This document shows, one piece after another, positions 25,341-32,212 of a DNA stretch of 34,396 nucleotides. The notes under the pieces are model-generated. The model was not told the DNA's origin and did not search any database. It saw only the letters and a list, made by a program, of their open reading frames with translations. The stretch is from CAZLMW01 sp964560875. Lineage in GTDB: Bacteria; Myxococcota_A; UBA9042. The stretch spans positions 1 to 34,396 of the forward strand of contig CAZLMW010000090.1 of NCBI GenBank assembly GCA_964560875.1, written 5' to 3'. Position 1 is the stretch's first letter. Every line of letters starts with the position of its first letter. A program made the translations under genes and the position numbers.

Positions 25341-25345
25341 GGAGG
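25341..25345 (+). promoter_or_regulatory. Ribosome binding site of the RuvC-like gene
   Basis: GGAGG five bases before the ATG at 25351. It selects this start for the RuvC-like protein over the in-frame ATG at 25222. Confidence 0.65.
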
Positions 25346-25350
25346 ACGCG

Positions 25351-25848
25351 ATGACATGGGACCCCGCGCCGCGCCGGACGGTTCGCAAACGGGCCGATGC
25401 ACCCGCTGAGGCGACGCTGTTGGCGATCGACCTCGGGCTCAAGTGCGGGTTCGCTGTGTTTGACACGGAAGGCACCCTTGTCGGCTACCACTCCACCCGG
25501 TTCCCACGCCCATCGGCGCTCAAGGCCGCGGCATGGAACGTGCTGATGCGCTGGCCGAACCTCGAGCGAATCGTCGCGGAAGGGGACGCCGCCATCGCCG
25601 ATCAGTGGCGCAAACTCGCCGACAAGCGTGGCATTGCCTTCGAGCGCATCGGAGCGGAGGCGTGGCGGGTCGACATGCTCAAACCGAGCGAACGTACCGA
25701 TGGGTCGACCGCCAAGGCCGCTGCGCGCCGCATCGCCGAGCGCATCATCGCGAGCAGCAACGCACCCAAACCGAAGGCCCGCATGACGCACGATGTGTGT
25801 GAAGCCATCGTCATTGGCGCCTGGGCGACGTCATTCGCTCGCCGGTAG
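25351..25848 (+). CDS. Small stand-alone RuvC-like (RNase H fold) nuclease
   Basis: This 165-residue protein has the RNase H-fold order of RuvC resolvases. The first strand carries Asp27 (LLAIDLGLKCGFAVFD). A second acidic residue follows at Glu77 (RIVAEGDAA). The last helix carries Asp148 and Glu151 (THDVCEAIVIGAWA), spaced as the final acidic pair of RuvC (D-x-x-D). These four would bind two Mg2+ ions. Helices between are basic. It is not in a ruvABC context, so it is probably not the housekeeping RuvC; it may be of phage, plasmid or mobile origin. It starts with its own ribosome site, in frame with the upstream remnant. Confidence 0.65.
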   Translation: MTWDPAPRRTVRKRADAPAEATLLAIDLGLKCGFAVFDTEGTLVGYHSTRFPRPSALKAAAWNVLMRWPNLERIVAEGDAAIADQWRKLADKRGIAFERIGAEAWRVDMLKPSERTDGSTAKAAARRIAERIIASSNAPKPKARMTHDVCEAIVIGAWATSFARR

Positions 25849-25890
25849 TCGACTCGTAAATTCGCGCTCTAACGGCCGATCTCGTCGCGA

Positions 25891-25906
25891 GGCTATTGAT
25901 ATAGCC
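25891..25906. repeat. Short inverted repeat in a convergent gap
   Basis: ggctat (25891-25896) and atagcc (25901-25906) with a 4-base loop, in the 160-bp gap between two convergent genes. It may form a small hairpin. No T-run follows. Confidence 0.35.
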
Positions 25907-25959
25907 ATCCGGCCCGATCGCCGCTCCAGGGTGCCTGTTTTGGCTCAGAAACGCGTTTT

Positions 25960-25982
25960 GGCCGTCTGAAAAGGCCGTTTTT
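25960..25982 (+). terminator. Weak possible terminator downstream of the RuvC-like gene
   Basis: ggcc (25960-25963) and ggcc (25973-25976) can pair and are followed by gttttt. The stem is only 4 bp plus a wobble, so this is a weak candidate. The motif gtttt(t)ggc occurs three times nearby (from about 25937, 25955 and 25977). Confidence 0.2.
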
Positions 25983-26008
25983 GGCGCCCGCGGCCGAGAA
26001 AACGACGA

Positions 26009-29000
26009 TCAGGGGATCGGGGCCACTGGGCCAGCGCCCGCCGTGGTTTGGGTCCATCCGTAGGCGTATGACGTCCAATCGTAGAGCGTCAGCTTCTTGT
26101 AGTTGAAGCGATCGACGTCGATCGACTTGGCCAGGATCCGGCTCACTTCCACGCGCAGCGCGCCGCCGGGGAGCGGGTTGAAGCCGCCTACGAATTGCCA
26201 CTGCGGCAGCTTCACTTCCTTGAGGTCACCGCGCGCCACGATGTCCCATTGCGGCCACTTGAACCACGAGCTGATCCGGACGTGGTTGAGGTTGGCGACG
26301 GCGCCGGGCGCGGTCTTCCACTTGATGGCGGTCGACAGCGCGGAGTTCTTGGCCGGCAGCGTGACATACGGCAATTCGAGATACGGACCGAGCGCGACAA
26401 CGGCATGGCCAGCTGCGGCGAGCCCTTGCGGGGTCGTGATGACGCCGTGCAGGTCGACGCCGGTCTTGACCAACGACTTGTCGGTGACCGTTCCAGACGC
26501 GTCCACGGTCACCCAGGCGCCCTGGCCGCCCACCGCATGAAGCGTCTTGCCGACAAGGACGCCGGCGTAGAGCGGTTGCGCGGTGACACTCGGCAGATCT
26601 TTGAGCTTGGTGCCATCCCAATGCGCGACGAATCCGCGGTCACCGAGGATGTAGACATCGGAGCTGCTCGAGCCGGCGAAGCTCCGAATTCGGTACGACG
26701 TGACCTTGGCGAGCTTCTTCCAGGCCAACTTGCCCGCGCTGCTCGCCGATTGCGGCAGCCGTTTGCCGGCCCAGATCATCCCATCGTCGCCGCCGCTGAA
26801 GACCGTGCCGTCGGGCGCAACCCACAGCGATCGCAGGCGTTTGGCGTGGCCGATGACGCCCGGATGGATCTCCTTGTCGACGGGTTTGGCGACCGGCGCG
26901 CCGTACTTGGTCCACGTGTTCTTCGCGCGTCGCCACAAACCGTGGTCTTCATCGAGCAGCCAGACGTGCCCGGCGGAGCCCGCGATGGCGATGATGGCCG
27001 AGGTCGTGGGACTGGGGGCAGTTCGCCAGCCCGACAGCGCATCGCGGCGCAGCAGGATCCCGGCGTCGCCACCAGCCCACCCGTCTTTGCCGTCCTCTTG
27101 CAGCCAAACGGTGCGCAGATCGAGCGTGGTTGGGCTGCTCTGTTGGGTCCATGCCTGCCCCGACCACACCGAGATCGCACCACCGTCGCCGACCGCAACC
27201 GCGGACGTGCTCGATTGCGCGATCGCCGCGATGGGCGATGACCACGTCGTCTTCAGCTCGGGTTTGGCGACGCCCTGTGGCCACCACGCGAAACTGTCGG
27301 TCGCGGCCGGATGCAGCTGCTCTTTCCACGCGAGGGCCTTCGGCGCCAGCTCGCTGTCTTTCGGGTTGACGATCCCGGCATAGAACGCGTATCCGGCGCC
27401 CTTGAGCGGCCCGCCGAGGGTCGTCGGTTGTGCCGGCAAAACCAGCGTGTCGGTTCGCAGGGTTGTCTCGATCTTGGCCATCGGCAGCCATCCGTCGCCA
27501 CCGAGCTCCAGTTTTGCGTCGATGAATCGCACCAGGTCCTTGGTGTCGTCGCCGATCGGCAGGTTCCGCAGGCGCGCGTGGATTTGGCGGCGCAGCGGCA
27601 CGTCGAGCTCCACCTGGATGTCCTTGACGGTCTGACCGCTGCCGACCACGACGTTGCGAACCACCCCCATCGCGAGCGGGACGAAGAAGCCGTCGGAGTC
27701 GCGGACATAACCGCCGCGGCAGTAGATCGCGACGTCGCCAAGCCGGGTGCCAATGCTGAACTTGCCGGTGTCGGGATCGGCGATCCAGCCGGGGCCAGGG
27801 TCGTCGTTTTTGCTGAAGAACGAGTACAGGCTCGCTTGGCAGCGGGTCTGCGCGACGCCGATGCGGGGGGCGCAGTGGTAGGTGTTGTTGCCGGCCTTGA
27901 GCGACGTCGCGCGGCATTCGAAGCCGGTTGGGCAGTCCGTATTCGTCAGGCACGACGACGCGCAAAATCGGCCCGCCTGGGTCTCGGTCGCCTGCGCCGG
28001 GCCAGAGACACCGCCGTTGTTTGACGATGAGCCAGCGCCGCCGAGATTGAATCCACCCAGCGGGTCGTGCAGCGAGACGCACGAGGTTGCTTTGCCGCAG
28101 TCCTTGTCGGTCTTGCAGACAGCGCAATGGCCATCGACCACGTCGTGACCGGCGCAGGACCCCATGGGCAGCTGCACGTACTTCTTCGCGCCGACAACCC
28201 GGCCCTCGACGATGCCGGGTGAGAATTGTTTGGGTTTACCCGTCGGTCCCGGCCCAGAGCCGTCGTGCGGCGTCTTGTCCCGGATGAGCAGCGTGACGTT
28301 TTCGGTGTTGAACCCCATGACAGACGCCGCCGTGTGCAGCGATTTGGAGGCGGACACGTCGAGAGGCCCCTTGATTCCGGGGCCGGAAAAGGTGATTTGC
28401 CCGTTGCTATCGGTCACCCCCTTGTAATCGGTGTTGTGGTCGGCTCCTACGATGACCCAGGCGCCCTGCACGGGGCCGCCGTCGCTCACGTAGCGCTGCG
28501 TGACGGTGACGTTGACCGTGTGTTCGATCGGCTCACCCCAGGTGCCCAGGTTGCCCGACGCCGGGTCGAAATAGACGAACGCGTTGTGCAAGACGTGCTT
28601 GTACTGGCCAAAGAAGCCGGTCACGTCGACGACGCCGGGTTTGCCGGGTGGCGTCCATGCCCATGCGAGCCCATCGTCAACGATCTTGAGGTCGGAGGCG
28701 GCGCTTGGGCCGAACATCAACGTCTTGAGCTTCTTCATGCCGCTGCCGGCGACCCGCACCCACGACCGACCAGCCTGCGCGCCGCGACCGGGCATCACCG
28801 CGACGATACGCGGCACGAGGTGCTCGTAGATGAACACGTCGTTGGCGCGGAGTACGCCGTTTTCGAACACCACCTCGAGGTCGGCCGGACCCGGGCTCCC
28901 TTGGGGCGTTACCGCAGTCAGCACGCCCTTGCCGCCGGACAGGTCGGGGAGCGCTTCGACGGACGCGGCCTGCAGAGCCCCGATGCGCACCGACAGGATC

Positions 29001-29836
29001 GCCCCGGGCTTGCTGTTGGCCTTGTAGACGATCTTGACCTTGGTGCCGCCCTTGGCATCGATGTGGTACGGCGACGCTTCGTACAAGCTGATCTTCTGGC
29101 CCTTGATCGGCGGCGCGGCCAGGTATTCGAAGCCGCGCTTGAGGCGCGCGTTGCCCGCCGAGTTGGCCGCCGTCACGTGGACCTTTCCGACCTTGCCCGG
29201 GGGCACGATGATCGTGGCGGTATGCGTGTCGATGATCACCGGGTCGATGCCGATCCGATCGCCGAACACGAAGCTGGTCCCGACCCCGTAGCCCGATCCG
29301 ATCACAGTGACAACGTCGCCGCCCCTGACGTCGCCCTTGTCCGGCGAAACCGACTGCACGGTGATGGGCGCCAGGTAGGTGAACCCGGCCGCGTAGTTGA
29401 GGTCGTCGAACGTCACGACACCGAGCTCGTCTTCTTTGCGGACGCGAACGGTGATGTCGACCGCGCCCGGCGGCCTCGGTGGGGTCTGTGCGCGGATACG
29501 TCCGTGGCTCAGCACCTTGAACGACACGGCCGGAGTCTCGCCGAACAGCACGTCCGACGTGTCCAGGAAGCCACCGCCGCGGATGATCACAGTTGTCAGG
29601 CCGGTGGTCGGGCCCTGAGCGGGCGTGATGGACACGATGCCGGGAGGCAGGATCGGGTCTTCTTCGTCGGCGTCCACGCCCGCGTCGGGCGCTTCGGTGT
29701 CGGCCGCGCCTGCGTCGATCGGGTCGCGCTCGGGCTCGGGCATCGTGCAGCCGGTCACGCACGCGAGGGCGACGACGGCCAAAAGGCACGCGACCGGTGA
29801 ACAGAACCCTGCGATGCGCTGGTCGTAATCCGCCAT
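26009..29836 (-). CDS. Very large IPT/TIG and beta-propeller lipoprotein
   Basis: This 1275-residue lipoprotein has lipidated Cys30 (CVTGC), then an Asp/Ala/Glu-rich linker (about 31-63). Four IPT/TIG Ig-like domains follow (about 65-155, 157-240, 250-340, 342-425), with openings such as GIVSITPAQGPTTGLTTVII and TVQSVSPDKGDVRGGDVV. A carboxypeptidase-regulatory-like beta domain (about 440-565) and a Cys-rich segment (about 600-680) come next. The C-terminal third contains propeller-type repeats rich in W, G and D (GWAGGDAGILLRRD, VFSGGDDGMIWAG, DVYILGDRGFVAHWDG), like the Ycf48/photosynthesis-assembly fold. It should stand on the cell surface and bind something, but no ligand is evident. The start ATG has no clear ribosome site. 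Its stop faces the RuvC-like gene across a 160-bp gap. Confidence 0.88.
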   Translation of the reverse strand: MADYDQRIAGFCSPVACLLAVVALACVTGCTMPEPERDPIDAGAADTEAPDAGVDADEEDPILPPGIVSITPAQGPTTGLTTVIIRGGGFLDTSDVLFGETPAVSFKVLSHGRIRAQTPPRPPGAVDITVRVRKEDELGVVTFDDLNYAAGFTYLAPITVQSVSPDKGDVRGGDVVTVIGSGYGVGTSFVFGDRIGIDPVIIDTHTATIIVPPGKVGKVHVTAANSAGNARLKRGFEYLAAPPIKGQKISLYEASPYHIDAKGGTKVKIVYKANSKPGAILSVRIGALQAASVEALPDLSGGKGVLTAVTPQGSPGPADLEVVFENGVLRANDVFIYEHLVPRIVAVMPGRGAQAGRSWVRVAGSGMKKLKTLMFGPSAASDLKIVDDGLAWAWTPPGKPGVVDVTGFFGQYKHVLHNAFVYFDPASGNLGTWGEPIEHTVNVTVTQRYVSDGGPVQGAWVIVGADHNTDYKGVTDSNGQITFSGPGIKGPLDVSASKSLHTAASVMGFNTENVTLLIRDKTPHDGSGPGPTGKPKQFSPGIVEGRVVGAKKYVQLPMGSCAGHDVVDGHCAVCKTDKDCGKATSCVSLHDPLGGFNLGGAGSSSNNGGVSGPAQATETQAGRFCASSCLTNTDCPTGFECRATSLKAGNNTYHCAPRIGVAQTRCQASLYSFFSKNDDPGPGWIADPDTGKFSIGTRLGDVAIYCRGGYVRDSDGFFVPLAMGVVRNVVVGSGQTVKDIQVELDVPLRRQIHARLRNLPIGDDTKDLVRFIDAKLELGGDGWLPMAKIETTLRTDTLVLPAQPTTLGGPLKGAGYAFYAGIVNPKDSELAPKALAWKEQLHPAATDSFAWWPQGVAKPELKTTWSSPIAAIAQSSTSAVAVGDGGAISVWSGQAWTQQSSPTTLDLRTVWLQEDGKDGWAGGDAGILLRRDALSGWRTAPSPTTSAIIAIAGSAGHVWLLDEDHGLWRRAKNTWTKYGAPVAKPVDKEIHPGVIGHAKRLRSLWVAPDGTVFSGGDDGMIWAGKRLPQSASSAGKLAWKKLAKVTSYRIRSFAGSSSSDVYILGDRGFVAHWDGTKLKDLPSVTAQPLYAGVLVGKTLHAVGGQGAWVTVDASGTVTDKSLVKTGVDLHGVITTPQGLAAAGHAVVALGPYLELPYVTLPAKNSALSTAIKWKTAPGAVANLNHVRISSWFKWPQWDIVARGDLKEVKLPQWQFVGGFNPLPGGALRVEVSRILAKSIDVDRFNYKKLTLYDWTSYAYGWTQTTAGAGPVAPIP

Positions 29837-30173
29837 GGGGCCGCCGAATCGTCCGTTTTGGGGCCGCAGACCGGTGGGGTTGCGGCCGGAGGGGGGGTGG
29901 TATCAAAGGCCCCGTCGTTTGCCCATCAATGGTTGCACGATCGCGGCCGATCGGCGCCCAGCGGGCGATTGCATACCTGCAACGCACGTATCCATAGGCC
30001 TCGCCTCGGTCCGTGGACCAAACGACGATCGCCTCCCGTTTTTCATTGATTTTGTCGGCGCGGACTGTAAGTGTTTTGCCTACAGAATCGATCCTGGACG
30101 CGCGGACCCGCAACGCAGTTCAGCACGAGCCCCCTGGTCCCCACCGCAAGCCCCCGGGGAGAGCGCGGTCAAG
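29837..30173. other. 337-bp divergent gap between lipoprotein and PilZ genes
   Basis: I see no gene here. It must hold the promoters of both flanking genes, but no pair of -35/-10 boxes is convincing by eye. An inverted repeat ggccgca (29862-29868) and tgcggcc (29881-29887) with a 12-base loop lies in the leader of the minus-strand lipoprotein gene. The plus-strand frame of the PilZ gene is open back to 29835, but the residues it would add look non-coding. Confidence 0.45.
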
Positions 30174-32207
30174 ATGGATGGAGATCGTCGTCAACACGCA
30201 AGGCACCCCGTGCGCATGGGGGTACGCGTGCACGCAGGCGGACGTGGCTTTCGAGCGACGACCATTGACGTCAGCCGCGAGGCCGGCTTCATCGCGACAC
30301 CTCGCCCACCGGCACGTGGCGACCGCATCGCTATCGAGTTTCGCCCCGGCACCGGCGACAGCGGCGTCATGGTGTACGGCGTCGTTGAGCGAATCGCACT
30401 CGCGGGAACCTGCGCCGAACCGGGATTCGTGACGCGCTGGACCGCTGCCCAGGTCAAAAACGACGACCAGACCTTGATGCGCTTCCTGCGCGACGTTCTC
30501 GGCGTCGCCGATGTCGCGCTCGTGCACCAGCCCAAGCGCCGTGGCGTCGTGCACGTATTCGACGGAGGCGTGTTGCCGCCGCCGTTGATTCCCGATTCGG
30601 GCAGCTACCAGTCGGGCGCACGGAGCGCACGTGGTCGCGCCGTCATCAGCGACGACATCGTTCCGCCGCCGATCCGCAACCGCCCGATCCCGCGCCGCCG
30701 CTCAAGCACGCGTCGACGGCTGGCGACAGCGCGGACTTCCAACGCGAGGGTGCGGCCGCCAGACCGCGGGACTCGTCCGACACGCAACCTGGAGGTGCCG
30801 GCGTCCCCCAGCGGTCAGCCGTTGACGGTGAACACGGCGAACAATCCCATTTTACCGCCTTGCGCGAGCGCGCCGCGGCACACGATGCCGCAGAGCGTGA
30901 CGATTACACCGGAGGAATTCGAACTCGAGATGGACGTGCTCGGCGCGTTTCGGGAAGCACCCAAACCGCAAGAACGCGTCGGCGCCGGTCGTGTGGTCAC
31001 CGGTCCGACCCGGCAGCCCGAGCCGCCTCCCCCGTCTTTTGCTTCGCGGGCCCCGCTGACAAACCCGACGTTTCGGGTTTCCAGCCCCCTCGAAGCGCCC
31101 GCCGAGACGACGCCGCGGCACATGGCGACGCAACCGATGCCGGCCGACCGCGCTCCCCCCGTGGACAACCCCGCGCGCCACGCGGACACGGTCGACTCGT
31201 TCGAAGATGCGCGGCCCGCTCTTGCGCTGGCTCGGTCGCCTGCCTCGGTTTCCGCGGCTGCCCCCTTTTCCGCGCCTGCCCCCTTTTCCGCGCCTGCCCC
31301 GGTTTCCGCGCCTGCCCCGGTTTCCGCGCCGGCCCCCTTGTCCGCGACCGGCCAACCCGCCCCTGCGGCGTCCGAGAGCGGCGTGACGCGCGTTGGTCGC
31401 AAGCTGCTCAGCCTCACCGGCCGGCTGCTGGGCCGCCGCTCCGAGCCAGTGACCTACGGCAAAGAGCTCGTTTCGCCTGACGGATGGTTCTATCGGCCGG
31501 AAACCGACGGTCCAATCGCCGCCCGCCCCGCGGCCTCCGATGGCCACGTTGCGTTTCGTCGCGACCCGGTCCGCACCGCCTCTTCGCCGCCTCCGCCACG
31601 CCCCGCGCGCCGCGCAAATACGGTCGGCGCCCGGGCGGAGACCAACCCGATGCGAGGCACGCCGGCGCCGGGCATCACCGGCGCGAACCGAGCCCGAGAG
31701 CTTGGTGACCTCGCCGAAGTCGACGTCCCGTGTAGCTATTTGCTCGGGCATCGGTTTCACGGCGGGCGCATCGTTGGCTGCAACGAACGCGCGATGGTGG
31801 TGGTCGCTGACTCCCTCGAGCTGCCCGATCGCGACGGTCGCGTCGAGGTGAACGTGCCCGTCTACGGAGCCGGACGGTACCGTTCGTTCACCGCCTACGG
31901 AACCGTGATCAACGAGCCCGAACTTCGTGGCGAGCGGTTCGAATTCCTCGTCTGGCTCAAGGGCTTCACCGAGTACGGCGAGCGCGGCAGTTGGCCGGCG
32001 TTTCTCGCCCAGGAAGCGCCCGAGAAAGCGACGAAGGACATCAAAAACAGCAAACGCAAGTCGTCGCCGACGCCATCGCTGGCATCCCGACCGGTCACCC
32101 GCTCGAAGAGGCCTTCGTCTGCGCGCCAGCACGGCCGTCCAGCGGGGCGTCCATTGGCGAATTCACGCGTCAAGCCGCCAAGGCGCATATCCAGCGGCGC
32201 ACCGTAG
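30174..32207 (+). CDS. PilZ-domain protein with long Pro/Ala-rich linker
   Basis: This 677-residue protein begins with a PilZ domain (about residues 5-110). The first c-di-GMP motif RxxxR is present as Arg6-Arg10 (RQHAR). The second, D/N-x-S-x-x-G, reads DVSREAG, with Ala at the Gly place and Gly one residue later, so binding may be weakened. A disordered Pro/Ala/Arg-rich region of about 400 residues follows, with AP(F/V)SAP repeats. A C-terminal beta domain (about 515-620, VPCSYLLGHRFHGGRIVGC) looks like a second, degenerate PilZ-like domain. A basic tail ends the protein. The ATG at 30174 is chosen because it begins at the RxxxR motif. The stop lies 5 bp from the convergent parE stop. Confidence 0.75.
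   Translation: MDGDRRQHARHPVRMGVRVHAGGRGFRATTIDVSREAGFIATPRPPARGDRIAIEFRPGTGDSGVMVYGVVERIALAGTCAEPGFVTRWTAAQVKNDDQTLMRFLRDVLGVADVALVHQPKRRGVVHVFDGGVLPPPLIPDSGSYQSGARSARGRAVISDDIVPPPIRNRPIPRRRSSTRRRLATARTSNARVRPPDRGTRPTRNLEVPASPSGQPLTVNTANNPILPPCASAPRHTMPQSVTITPEEFELEMDVLGAFREAPKPQERVGAGRVVTGPTRQPEPPPPSFASRAPLTNPTFRVSSPLEAPAETTPRHMATQPMPADRAPPVDNPARHADTVDSFEDARPALALARSPASVSAAAPFSAPAPFSAPAPVSAPAPVSAPAPLSATGQPAPAASESGVTRVGRKLLSLTGRLLGRRSEPVTYGKELVSPDGWFYRPETDGPIAARPAASDGHVAFRRDPVRTASSPPPPRPARRANTVGARAETNPMRGTPAPGITGANRARELGDLAEVDVPCSYLLGHRFHGGRIVGCNERAMVVVADSLELPDRDGRVEVNVPVYGAGRYRSFTAYGTVINEPELRGERFEFLVWLKGFTEYGERGSWPAFLAQEAPEKATKDIKNSKRKSSPTPSLASRPVTRSKRPSSARQHGRPAGRPLANSRVKPPRRISSGAP
31242..31349. 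repeat. Six 18-bp tandem repeats coding AP(F/V/L)SAP
   Basis: Six in-frame 18-bp units from 31242, of the type gcccccttttccgcgcct or gccccggtttccgcgcct. The two middle pairs are nearly identical. They encode a flexible Pro/Ala linker in the PilZ protein. Such repeats readily change copy number by slippage. Confidence 0.85.
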
Positions 32208-32212
32208 CTCAG

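Larger units (their letters stand above)
25222..25350 (+). pseudogene. Truncated N terminus of a minimal nucleotidyltransferase-like gene
   Basis: The frame opens MELFEDFADLLAAFDQHDVR, which resembles the first helix of MNT/AbiEii-type nucleotidyltransferases, where a segment such as YLVVGGYAV normally follows. Here the similarity stops and is replaced by a short Cys/Pro/Asn/Leu stretch encoded by a 12-bp tandem repeat. The frame stays open and runs into the RuvC-like gene, so a 208-residue fused product is possible. No GSx9DxD catalytic motif remains. The call rests on a 20-residue resemblance. Confidence 0.4.
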
